From: Enterenecus faecium
GTDB lineage: Bacteria; Bacillota; Clostridia; Oscillospirales; Oscillospiraceae
Direction: 5' to 3'
Assembly: GCA_018713215.1 (NCBI GenBank)
Contig: DVFO01000090.1
Span: 22,791-86,790 of the forward strand
Length of the DNA: 64,000 nt
Both the position numbers and the translations under genes were made by a program. This document shows, piece after piece, positions 41,323 through 49,124 of this stretch; position 1 is the first letter of the stretch; every line of letters starts with the position of its first letter. Below the pieces are notes generated by a model. It had not been told where the DNA came from, searched no databases, and worked only from the letters and a program-made list of their open reading frames with translations.

Positions 41323-42552
41323 TTATACGGAGAGTACCGTGCCCATAAACACAGGCAACATGGATGAGGTGTCCACCACCAGGTAGACAAAGGGTCGGTC
41401 TAAAGTCACAACCTTCTGGTCCTCTGGCTCCTGAAACGCCCCCTCACAATTGATCTCCACTGCGGTAGCAGCTCCGCCACGGGTACCTGTTTCCTGTACC
41501 TCCAGATAAGCTTTGTGAAAGACCTGATTGATAAAGAGGTTTCCCTCGGGGCTGGTGCCCAGGCCAGTAAAATCTGCCTGTGCGCTGTCAAAGGGAAGGA
41601 CCATCTCCATCTCCTTCAGCACTTCCCGGAGGTCCACTTCCATCTCGCTTTCAAATTTGGGCATGGTCACCGTCACGGGCACGGATGTTGGGTCTTCCAG
41701 AAGTTCCTTCAACTGCTGGCCGTCCAGGCCCTCCACATAGTCCAAAACAGAAATCCCCTTGTCCGGCAGCAGCGCCACAAAGGCGTATCGGCCTCCCTGA
41801 TAGCACTTCATAAATCCCTGGGCTTGATCGTCCCGCAGATAGAACTGCTCCTCACTGTGTAGCATACTCACCTGCTGGACCTTTCCCTCCTGGTTGGTAA
41901 ACGCCTGCTGCCATACATCCGAATTCTCATAGGGATTCTCCCACTCTGCCTCAAAAGCCAGAGTGTTGATGAGGTACATCACCGTATCACGGGGGATTTC
42001 CTTCAAAATCTCTTCCACCATGCCGTGGGTGTGCTCCTTCACCCACCGATTGATATCGGTGACGGTGGTCTGGTCAAAGGGAGCCTCAAACACCCCCGCA
42101 CGATAGCAGTCTGCATTCACCTGCAAGAAGTCTGGATTGGGAGTGATCCCTCCCCCTTCCGCAAACCAGATGGAGTTTGCCAGGTACAGGGGGGAGTCCT
42201 CCTCCTGACCCAGCCCCGCCAACGCCCCATTGAGCTGTTCCACGCTTCCGCCCAGAACATCTTCCATTTGGGCCCGGGTCTCTCCCCGGGCACCGTTGGC
42301 GGTCATGGCCAGGGCAGACAGCACAGACATGGGAGAGACCAGGGTATTCTCCTCCTCGTCACAGGTGGTCTGTAGCAATTTCACTGAGAAGTCCTGCATC
42401 CCCTCCCAGGTCTCCTCCTGCACCTGCACTTCCGTGGGCGTTCCCTCTTTCACTCCGTCCATAAGGTCGGTGGCATAGGTTTTGGTGCACCCAACCAAAG
42501 CACTGCACAGCATAGCTCCCACCACCAGTAGGGCCAAACGCTTCTTTTTCAT
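41323..42552 (-). CDS. Serpin lipoprotein
   Basis: 409 residues from the ATG at 42552. Lipoprotein signal VGAMLCSALVGCTKT. The serpin fold is complete: NTLVSPMSVLSALAMTANGA, ANSIWFAEGG, MYLINTLAFEAEWENPYE, ALLPDKGISVLDYVEGL, FINQVFHKAYLEVQETGTRG, and the C-terminal RPFVYLVVDTSSMLPVFMGT. The hinge reads GTRGGAATA in place of the common GTEAAAATA, so the loop may still insert. By spacing from the hinge the P1 residue is near the Glu of INCEGAF (plus or minus two residues). It probably guards surface proteins against host or microbial proteases. Third gene of the sigma/anti-sigma operon, 20 nt downstream of the anti-sigma gene. Confidence 0.93.
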   Translation of the reverse strand: MKKKRLALLVVGAMLCSALVGCTKTYATDLMDGVKEGTPTEVQVQEETWEGMQDFSVKLLQTTCDEEENTLVSPMSVLSALAMTANGARGETRAQMEDVLGGSVEQLNGALAGLGQEEDSPLYLANSIWFAEGGGITPNPDFLQVNADCYRAGVFEAPFDQTTVTDINRWVKEHTHGMVEEILKEIPRDTVMYLINTLAFEAEWENPYENSDVWQQAFTNQEGKVQQVSMLHSEEQFYLRDDQAQGFMKCYQGGRYAFVALLPDKGISVLDYVEGLDGQQLKELLEDPTSVPVTVTMPKFESEMEVDLREVLKEMEMVLPFDSAQADFTGLGTSPEGNLFINQVFHKAYLEVQETGTRGGAATAVEINCEGAFQEPEDQKVVTLDRPFVYLVVDTSSMLPVFMGTVLSV

Positions 42553-42571
42553 CCGGTTCTCCTCCTTTCTG

Positions 42572-43462
42572 TCATGGCACCATGGACTGCCATTCCATCT
42601 GCCAGCACACCTCCGGCAACTCTGCCACCTGCACATAGCCATTCCCCATCAATCTCAGGTGCACCGTCACCCCATCCGCCTTGGTGAGGTACAGATGCCC
42701 CAAGCACTGCCCCATATCCGTCTCAGCGCTGGACAGGGCCGGGGCCTGCTCCAGGTCATCCACCCACGCCTCTAGCTGTTCCAATCGGGTGATTGAGGTT
42801 GTGCGCCCAGTTTCACCCTGGAAGTCCGACTCGCCCTGGAACTCTGCCTGGGCAATGCCGTCGGACAGGCGAAACACTTCTTCCAACACATCTGCCCCAG
42901 TGGATACCGTAATGTCGCAGTTGTTCCAGAATAGTCCCACTCCGTAGTCATATACCATGCACAGCAGGTACCGGGGATCGTATCCCTTCACCTCATAAAA
43001 AGGTCCCCCGATGCTCCCTGTGCCCTCTAGATATTGGTCCTCGGGCGTCCACTCGTCAATGGTACCACTGGACTCTCCCAACTGCGTTCCCACCAAGTTC
43101 TGGCCCTGCTCCACCACATCCACCTGAGCATAGAGACGCCCCTGATAGATGAAAAATCCACTCATGTCTATCATGGCCTCCGTCTCCGCCTGGGGCAATT
43201 CCACCTCTAGAGGCGGCACATATATCCCCTGGGCACTGCCGCTCATTCCATTGGAGTTTGTCTCGGCGCCATCCTTGCCGGGCATTCCCATTCCACCCCG
43301 CAGCGCCCACGCTGCCACCCCGGCCACCAGACAGAGGCAGGCCGCCATGGGAATCCAGGTGTGTCGCTTCTTTTTCGGGGATATCCGCCGCAGCTCATCC
43401 ACCTGCGCCAAGTAGTCCTCGTCCACCTCACCCAGAGCGCGGAGCAATTGTTCTCCCTTCAT
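42572..43462 (-). CDS. Membrane-bound anti-sigma-factor-like protein
   Basis: 296 residues from the ATG at 43462, overlapping the sigma gene stop by 4 nt. An N-terminal cytosolic helix region (KGEQLLRALGEVDEDYLAQV, RRISPKKKR), one membrane helix (WIPMAACLCLVAGVAAWAL) and an outside domain of ~230 residues with IDMSGFFIYQGRLYAQVDVV. This layout is that of clostridial anti-sigma proteins encoded right after an ECF-type sigma factor. The ligand or signal is unknown. A CHCC zinc motif is absent. Confidence 0.78.
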   Translation of the reverse strand: MKGEQLLRALGEVDEDYLAQVDELRRISPKKKRHTWIPMAACLCLVAGVAAWALRGGMGMPGKDGAETNSNGMSGSAQGIYVPPLEVELPQAETEAMIDMSGFFIYQGRLYAQVDVVEQGQNLVGTQLGESSGTIDEWTPEDQYLEGTGSIGGPFYEVKGYDPRYLLCMVYDYGVGLFWNNCDITVSTGADVLEEVFRLSDGIAQAEFQGESDFQGETGRTTSITRLEQLEAWVDDLEQAPALSSAETDMGQCLGHLYLTKADGVTVHLRLMGNGYVQVAELPEVCWQMEWQSMVP

Positions 43463-44019
43463 ACCACAAATCCCTCCTGTTCCAAATAGGCTTTCAGTCG
43501 TTTCCGAATGCGGAAGAGCTGGCTTTTGGCCTGCCCCTCCCCCATGCCACAGTAGCGGGCCACCTCCCACAGCGGGTCAAAGTAGTAGTACCGGCCCAGA
43601 AACAGGGCTCTGGCCTGGGGTGAGAGGGTCTCCAAAAACTGATTGAGCAGCTGCACCAACAGCTTTTCCTCCATGGCCTGCTGGGGCGTCTCCCCGCCGG
43701 GCACACTCTCCTCCAACTCCTCCACGCACATCTCGTAGGTGGTGCCGCCCCGCTTCTGACTGGTACGGCGGCGCAGATAGTCAATGGCCCCGTGCCGAGT
43801 CAGACGGCCCAGGTAGATGGACAGCTTGCTGGGCCGCTGGGGCGGCATGGACTGCCACGCCTTGAAATAGGTGTCGTTGACCACCTCTTCGCTGTCCTCC
43901 CGGTCATACAAAATCTGCTGGGCAATGCGGCTGAGGTACCCGTGATACTTCTCCCGGCTGTGTTCCAAGGCCGACTCGTCCCGCTTCCAGTACAGCTCCA
44001 CAATCTCCTGGTCCTCCAT
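43459..44019 (-). CDS. ECF-type RNA polymerase sigma factor
   Basis: 186 residues from the ATG at 44019 (GGGAGGGAG upstream). Region 2: IAQQILYDREDSEEVVNDTY and FKAWQSMPPQRPSKLSIYLG, RLTRHGAIDYLRRRTSQKRG. Region 4: LNQFLETLSPQARALFLGRY, YYFDPLWEVARYCGMGEGQA, KSQLFRIRKRLKAYLEQEG. It should direct transcription of its own operon (sigma, anti-sigma, serpin) and perhaps others. A matching promoter was not identified with confidence in the 157 nt upstream. Confidence 0.9.
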   Translation of the reverse strand: MEDQEIVELYWKRDESALEHSREKYHGYLSRIAQQILYDREDSEEVVNDTYFKAWQSMPPQRPSKLSIYLGRLTRHGAIDYLRRRTSQKRGGTTYEMCVEELEESVPGGETPQQAMEEKLLVQLLNQFLETLSPQARALFLGRYYYFDPLWEVARYCGMGEGQAKSQLFRIRKRLKAYLEQEGFVV

Positions 44020-44128
44020 CTGGCTCCCTCCCTTCTCGGTGCCCTTCACTTGATATCCCGTAAAACACAGGGGTTGGTTGCGGTATGTTTCTATTTTTCA
44101 TGATATCAAATTTGGCCTACTGAAAGCA

Positions 44129-44167
44129 ACGCCCCGGCCAGGTACAAAACGTACCCAGCCGGGGCGT
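44129..44167 (-). terminator. Hairpin after the XRE-superoxide-reductase-like gene
   Basis: ACGCCCCGGC (44129-44138) / GCCGGGGCGT (44158-44167) with an inner GTAC/GTAC pairing. Only a weak T tract follows on the minus strand. Confidence 0.65.
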
Positions 44168-44176
44168 GAGGCCTCT

Positions 44177-44761
44177 TTACACTTTTTGCCGCATCAGTCC
44201 GTGCTGATTACAGTAGAGGTACAGATATCCAGACCGCTGGAGGCGGAAGCGGCAGGCGGCATTTCCCTCCGGGTAGAGCTTCACCATCTGGAACCCATCG
44301 GAAGTGACATAGGCCAAGAAGGAAATGTAGTGCTTCTTGGTCATGGGGTGGTCCACCGTGAGGTACACCTCATCCTCCACCACCTCTCGGGTAATGCCGT
44401 GGGCCTGGTCCACCTCCTCTGCCTCCAGCGGGGGCAGGGTGACGCCGCAGCAACTCACCACCGTCTCTCCCATGGTGTGGATGACATTGCCGCAGATGGG
44501 GCAGACGTACAGCTTGGAGCGGAGCATGTTGGCAGAGCGGTTGCCATTGCACATGGTGTCCCCGCTCATTAGCTCCAGCACCGACACTCCCAGGGCGGAG
44601 GCCAGAGGCTCCAGCAGAGACACGTCGGGCAATCCCTTGGCGGTCTCCCACTTGGAAATGGTCTTACTGCTCACCCCGATTTTCTCCCCCAGCTGGGCCT
44701 GGGTCAGGCTTCGCCCCTCCCGCAGCCGCTTGATGGTACTCCCTGTGACATAGGAATTCAT
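44177..44761 (-). CDS. XRE-family regulator fused to a desulfoferrodoxin-like domain
   Basis: 194 residues. Residues ~8-62 are a Cro/CI helix-turn-helix (IKRLREGRSLTQAQLGEKIG, VSSKTISKWETAKGLPDVSL). From ~84 on the chain matches desulfoferrodoxin: VCPICGNVIHTMGE and VSCCGVTLPP (four Cys of centre I), QAHGITREVVEDEVY, DHPMTKKHYISFLAYV and YCNQHGLM (His, His-His, Cys-His of centre II). All metal ligands of a superoxide reductase appear kept. It is best read as a redox-sensing repressor or activator; target unknown. AAGGAG precedes the ATG. Confidence 0.88.
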   Translation of the reverse strand: MNSYVTGSTIKRLREGRSLTQAQLGEKIGVSSKTISKWETAKGLPDVSLLEPLASALGVSVLELMSGDTMCNGNRSANMLRSKLYVCPICGNVIHTMGETVVSCCGVTLPPLEAEEVDQAHGITREVVEDEVYLTVDHPMTKKHYISFLAYVTSDGFQMVKLYPEGNAACRFRLQRSGYLYLYCNQHGLMRQKV

Positions 44762-44852
44762 GGCTGTTCTCCTTTGTGTTGTTCTTGTTGTGCCATTATA
44801 TCAGGGAATTCCTATCCCCTCAACCTACGCATCGTAGACCGGGCAAAAGACA

Positions 44853-44878
44853 GTCCCCCCGACGTCTGTCGGGGGGCT
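44853..44878 (-). terminator. Intrinsic terminator of the aroE-like operon
   Basis: CCCCCCGAC (44855-44863) / GTCGGGGGG (44868-44876) with a 4-nt loop; the minus strand continues ACTGTCTTTTG. It follows the last gene of the aroE/enoate-reductase unit. Confidence 0.82.
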
Positions 44879-44913
44879 GCATGGTTCTATCTATGATGGT
44901 TCTTGTGGGGCGA

Positions 44914-45801
44914 TCAGATGCCCAGCTGCTCCTTCATGTAAGCCACATCGGTGTCCTTTCCGGTGTAGAGCTTGATGGCAATGAGGGCCTGGAAGAGCAT
45001 CATGCCCAGGCCGTTGTACACCTTCTGGCAGCCAGCCTCACGAGCCTGCTTCATCATCACGGTCTCACGGGGAGCATACACGGTGTCGGTGACGATGAGG
45101 TCGGGGCGGAAGAAGGAGGGGTCGGGGATGTTGGACAGCTCCTCCAGGGGGTGCATGCCCACGCCGGTGGCATCGCAGAACAGGTCGGCCTCGTGCATCT
45201 TCTCCTTGAGCAGATCCAGGTCGGCCAGGTCGTGCATGTAGGCCTTGCAGTTGGTCTTCTCGTTGATGGTGGCCACGATCTCCTCACCACGGCCATAGAA
45301 CTTGTCCTTGATGTTGAACACGTGCATCTCGGAGATGCCGTGGAGCGCGCCATACACAGCGATGGCAGTGGCAGCGCCACCGGTGCCGATGAGCACCATC
45401 TTCATGCCGGTGTAGTCAATGCCCTCCTCGTTGATGGCCTGCCAGTAGCCCATGCCGTCGGTGTTGTAGCCCTTGAGCTTGCCAGTGACCTGGCCATTCT
45501 CGTCCCGGGTATTCACCACGGTGTTGATGGCGCCGCACAGCTGAGCGGCCTCATCCACCTCTTCCAGGTACTTGTGCACCACGGTCTTGTTGGGCATGGA
45601 GATGTTGGAGCCCAGCATCTTCAGAGCGCGGATGCTGTTGACCGCGGCCTCCAGGGAGTCGTTGTCCACCTCAAAGGCCAGCTGGATGACGTCGTCGCCA
45701 TTCTTATCGTAGGCCAGGTTGTGGGTGGTGGGGGACTGGGTGTGGCGGATGGGGTAGGCCATCAGGCCCACCAGTTCAGTATGTCCAGTGATATTAGGCA
45801 T
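44914..45801 (-). CDS. aroE: Shikimate/quinate 5-dehydrogenase family protein
   Basis: 295 residues, longer than anabolic AroE and near YdiB size. Substrate motifs: LMAYPIRHTQSPTTHNLAYD (HTQSP instead of the common HSxSP), MLGSNISMPNKTVVHKYLE (catalytic Lys), AINTVVN and KGYNTDGMGY (catalytic Asp). NADP/NAD site VLIGTGGAATAIAVYGA. It should interconvert dehydroshikimate/shikimate or dehydroquinate/quinate. It is 31 nt downstream of the flavoenzyme gene and faces the aroD/TRAP genes across lysR, so a catabolic role is likely. Codon use is strongly biased, suggesting high expression. Confidence 0.9.
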   Translation of the reverse strand: MPNITGHTELVGLMAYPIRHTQSPTTHNLAYDKNGDDVIQLAFEVDNDSLEAAVNSIRALKMLGSNISMPNKTVVHKYLEEVDEAAQLCGAINTVVNTRDENGQVTGKLKGYNTDGMGYWQAINEEGIDYTGMKMVLIGTGGAATAIAVYGALHGISEMHVFNIKDKFYGRGEEIVATINEKTNCKAYMHDLADLDLLKEKMHEADLFCDATGVGMHPLEELSNIPDPSFFRPDLIVTDTVYAPRETVMMKQAREAGCQKVYNGLGMMLFQALIAIKLYTGKDTDVAYMKEQLGI

Positions 45802-45831
45802 AGTAATTACCTCTCATTCTATCCAATGTTG

Positions 45832-47856
45832 TTATCGAATCTCATCCAGGGAGTCCAGATACCCCTGGTTTTCCAGCACGTTGAGAATGGCGCGGCCATC
45901 CATGGTGCCCTCCATGATGCGGCGGGCCCGTACGGAGTCGCCAATGTTGTACACCACGGTGTCGGTGCCACCGAACTCCTGCTCCAGGGCCTCCAGAATG
46001 GGGTTGTTGGCCCGCATGCCCAGGCAGTTGAAGCCCAGGTCAAAGGTCAGCTCCTCAATGTTCCCCTCGGGAGTCTTGACCACGAAGGCATTCTCCTTCA
46101 CTTCCTGCAGAGCGGTGTTCACATACTCCTTGACGCCGTAGGTATCGTGGGTCTCCCGCATGGAGCACTTGGTGATGGGGTCGGCCATCATGCCGATCTG
46201 GGGCAGCATGTCCACAATGGAGCACTCAGCGCCTCGGGGAGCAAAATACTCCACCACATCCAGCCCCACGGAGCCGCCGCCCATGACCACCACTTTCTTG
46301 CCCTTGCAGGCCTCTTCGGGGTACTTCCCGGCGTTCACATCGTTGATCATGTCAAAGATAGTGGACACATTGCCAGCGGCAATGTTCTCTCGCAGGCCGG
46401 GGATAGGGGGCACCAGGGGCACGGAACCGGTGGCGTTAACCACCACGTCCGGCTTGAAGGTCTTGATCTTATCCAAGGTTGCCTCGGTGTTCAGGAACAG
46501 GTACAGGTTGGGCAGCTTGGCAGCGCGACGCTCCAGGTAGGTGGGGAAGTCCTTCATGCGGGACTTGCTGGGCAGATCAGAGATAAAAGAGGACAGACCG
46601 CCGATGTGGTCCTGCTTCTCCAGGACAAACACGTTGCAGCCCACCTCAGCGGCGGTGCAGGCGGCCTCCATACCAGCGGTACCAGCGCCTACTACCACAA
46701 CATTGCAGTTCTTCTTCACCTTCAGCTTCTTGTATACGTCGCCCTCAGGCACGGCGGGGTTGACAGTGCAGCGGATGGGGCGGTTGACACCGATGCGGTT
46801 TCCGGCGCAGCCCACGTTGCAGGAGATGCACTTGCGCAGCATGTCCTCTTCCCCGTTCTTCACCTTGTTGACCCACTCGGGATCGGCGATGAGGCCACGG
46901 CCCATGCCCACGATATCCACGTCGCCACTCTCCAGCACCTTCTCCACTACGGCAGGGTCCCGGTAGTTTCCGGCGTTGATGACGGGCTTACCGAACTTTT
47001 CCTTCACGGCTCGTGCCTGGTAAGCACGCCAGCCGTCCGGCAGGAAGTTGGAGTCGATCTGATAGTGCAGAGAAGGATTCAGGCCGCAGGACACGTCGTA
47101 GATGTCCACGAACTCGTCCAGGTATTCCAGATACTTCAGAGTGTCCTCCAGGGTGTTGCCACCAGGCACCCGCTCCTCGGCGGACACACGGACGATGATG
47201 GGGAACCAGGGCCCCACCTGGCGGCGCACTTCCTCCAGCACCATGCGGGGGAAGCGGAGACGGTTCTCCATGGAGCCGCCGAACTCGTCGGTTCTCTTGT
47301 TGTAGTAGGGGGAGATGAACTGGCTCATGAGGTAGGAGTGACCGCAGTGGATCTCCACGGCATCAAAGCCGATGGCCTGCACACGCTTGGCCGCCTCTCC
47401 GTACTTTTTCACCGTGTGGAGGATCTCCTCACGAGTCATGGGACGGGGCACCTCTCCTCCCACCTTGGTGGGGATGTTGGAGGAGGACACCGTCTCCATC
47501 CCAGTTCGGGCAGAAGAAGCGGACGCGCCTGCATGGTTGATCTGGATGGCCACGGTGGCCCCGTTCTTGTGCAGGTTCTCCACCAGCTGATAGTACCGGG
47601 GCATGAAGCTGTCGTGATCGATGCGGATCTGGCTGGTGCCGTTGGAGCCCACGGGGTACTCCACATTGGCGTTCTCCAGGATAATCAGGCCAACGCCGCC
47701 CTTTGCGCGCAAGGAATAGTAATTCATGTGACGGTTACTCATTTCACCGCTGGTCTCGCCATAGTTGGTGCCCATGGGAGTCATCGCAATGCGGTTGCGA
47801 ATGGTCATCCTCTTCACCGTGATCGGTTCAAAGATTTTTGGATAGTGTGTTTTCAT
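45832..47856 (-). CDS. Old-yellow-enzyme-type enoate reductase (FMN, 4Fe-4S, FAD)
   Basis: 674 residues. The N-terminal TIM barrel binds FMN (IFEPITVKRMTIRNRIAMTP, AIQINHAGASASSARTGM, DAVEIHCGHSYLMSQFISPY). The cluster motif is CISCNVGCAGNRIG plus a later Cys in IRCTVNP. The C-terminal half has FAD and NAD sites VVVVGAGTAGMEAACTAAEV and VVVMGGGSVGLDVVEYFAPR. This is the 2-enoate / 2,4-dienoyl-CoA reductase and BaiCD/H architecture, which reduces activated C=C bonds. Next to aroE and aroD the plausible substrate is dehydroshikimate or a product of it (inference). GAGGAG precedes the ATG at 47856. Confidence 0.9.
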   Translation of the reverse strand: MKTHYPKIFEPITVKRMTIRNRIAMTPMGTNYGETSGEMSNRHMNYYSLRAKGGVGLIILENANVEYPVGSNGTSQIRIDHDSFMPRYYQLVENLHKNGATVAIQINHAGASASSARTGMETVSSSNIPTKVGGEVPRPMTREEILHTVKKYGEAAKRVQAIGFDAVEIHCGHSYLMSQFISPYYNKRTDEFGGSMENRLRFPRMVLEEVRRQVGPWFPIIVRVSAEERVPGGNTLEDTLKYLEYLDEFVDIYDVSCGLNPSLHYQIDSNFLPDGWRAYQARAVKEKFGKPVINAGNYRDPAVVEKVLESGDVDIVGMGRGLIADPEWVNKVKNGEEDMLRKCISCNVGCAGNRIGVNRPIRCTVNPAVPEGDVYKKLKVKKNCNVVVVGAGTAGMEAACTAAEVGCNVFVLEKQDHIGGLSSFISDLPSKSRMKDFPTYLERRAAKLPNLYLFLNTEATLDKIKTFKPDVVVNATGSVPLVPPIPGLRENIAAGNVSTIFDMINDVNAGKYPEEACKGKKVVVMGGGSVGLDVVEYFAPRGAECSIVDMLPQIGMMADPITKCSMRETHDTYGVKEYVNTALQEVKENAFVVKTPEGNIEELTFDLGFNCLGMRANNPILEALEQEFGGTDTVVYNIGDSVRARRIMEGTMDGRAILNVLENQGYLDSLDEIR

Positions 47857-47887
47857 GAATCTTCTCCTCGTTTGTTTTTCGCACAAG

Positions 47888-47941
47888 GTGTTTCTTCTGT
47901 TTGTGACACACTCATTATAGTCTTCGCAACCAATAAATCAA
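47888..47941 (-). promoter_or_regulatory. Promoter of the flavoenzyme-aroE unit with shared 20-nt motif
   Basis: Minus-strand TTGATT (47941-47936), 16-nt spacer, TATAAT (47919-47914). Over the expected start lies GTGTTTCTTCTGTTTGTGAC (47888-47907, written on the plus strand), which recurs with one mismatch upstream of the MFS gene at 49056-49075. Confidence 0.7.
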
Positions 47942-47987
47942 AATACATTTTTCGTGCAAATTTGATGCATTTAAGCTATCAATACAG

Positions 47988-48875
47988 TTAGAGCCGCTCC
48001 ACAGCCCCCTGCTCCTTCATATATTCCACGAAGCGCTTGACCACTGGGAGCTGGTAGCGGTCCCGCATCCAGAACATATAGACTCGGTGCTCCAGCTCCA
48101 TATCATAGAGGCGGTGGATATTCACCCGCTGGGGGTCGATCTCCTGAATGTTGGGCACTAAGGCGATGCCGAAGTCCTCGCTGACCATGGCCACAATGGA
48201 GTGCTCGTCGGGGCACTCCACGGCGATGTTGGGCTGGAACGCCAGGCGGCGATAGAGCTGCTGGGTGTAGTTGCCCAGCCAGGACTCCCGGTCATATCCA
48301 ATGACGGGATAGTTTTGCAGCTCGTACACCGACACCATCTCTTTCCCCTCCAGTTGGTGCCCTTTCGGGGTGATTAAGACGATCTCTGCCGACAAAATCT
48401 GAAAGTAATCCATCTCCTCCCGGTCGATGTAGCCGCCAAAGCCCACGTCCAGCTCGCCGGACTTCACCTTCTGATGGATGGCCGCCGTGTGGTTCTGATA
48501 GAAGTTAAAGGTGACGTTGCGGTTCTCCTCCCGGTGGAGAAAGCTTCTCACGCTGTGGGGGATATAGTGGCTGGCCAGAGGGAACACATAGCCAATGTCA
48601 ATCTTACCGCCGCCGCTGGCGATCTCCTGCATCTTGCTCTTGGCCACCCGGCAGTCCTCCAAAATCCGGTCCACGTATTCCAGGAAAATATGCCCGCCTT
48701 TGGTCAGGTGTACCCCCCGTCCGCTCTTTTCAAAGAGGGGCACTTGCAACTCCTCTTCCAGGGCGGCAATGGAGCGGCTGAGCGAGGGCTGGGAAATATA
48801 CAGCTCTTCCGCCGCCTTTCGGTAATTTTCATACTTGGCCACCGTCTGAAAGTGGTATAGTTGGTTGAATGTCAT
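47988..48875 (-). CDS. LysR family transcriptional regulator
   Basis: 295 residues. N-terminal helix-turn-helix FNQLYHFQTVAKYENYRKAA, EELYISQPSLSRSIAALEEE, LQVPLFEKSGRGVHLTKGG; the co-inducer domain continues with KIDIGYVFPLASHYIPHSVR. LysR proteins usually control adjacent operons in response to pathway intermediates. It stands between the flavoenzyme-aroE unit and the divergent MFS-aroD-TRAP unit, so it likely governs both. The upstream 249 nt contain a CAGTT-A-AACTG palindrome (48923-48933) within ATAAT-N14-ATTAT. Confidence 0.93.
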   Translation of the reverse strand: MTFNQLYHFQTVAKYENYRKAAEELYISQPSLSRSIAALEEELQVPLFEKSGRGVHLTKGGHIFLEYVDRILEDCRVAKSKMQEIASGGGKIDIGYVFPLASHYIPHSVRSFLHREENRNVTFNFYQNHTAAIHQKVKSGELDVGFGGYIDREEMDYFQILSAEIVLITPKGHQLEGKEMVSVYELQNYPVIGYDRESWLGNYTQQLYRRLAFQPNIAVECPDEHSIVAMVSEDFGIALVPNIQEIDPQRVNIHRLYDMELEHRVYMFWMRDRYQLPVVKRFVEYMKEQGAVERL

Positions 48876-48922
48876 AACGCGTCTCCTTCCAGCATGTTTC
48901 TCCCAAACTTATTCATAATTTC

Positions 48923-49075
48923 CAGTTAAACTGATTATACCACTTCCATAGCGTGTATGCATCATTTTTCGTCGTTATTGGCATTGGAATTTTTAGACGG
49001 AAACCGATAAAATTTTATACGTAAGTGATCGTTATTTTTTTAACGACTGTGCAACGTGTTTCTTATGTTTGTGAC
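48923..49075 (+). promoter_or_regulatory. lysR-MFS intergenic control region
   Basis: It contains the palindrome CAGTT-A-AACTG (48923-48933), nested in ATAAT (48915-48919) and ATTAT (48934-48938), a T/A-rich run around 49015-49040, and GTGTTTCTTATGTTTGTGAC (49056-49075) matching 19 of 20 bases to 47888-47907. No confident -35/-10 pair for the MFS unit was found. Confidence 0.6.
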
Positions 49076-49124
49076 GGAATATAGGACACTGACTTGGAAA
49101 AGACTCAAAGGAGAGAACAATCGT

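Noticed and set aside
44776..47991. 1071-codon open frame antisense to aroE and the flavoenzyme
   Set aside because: It spans two real genes and their gap; mirror of biased codon usage.
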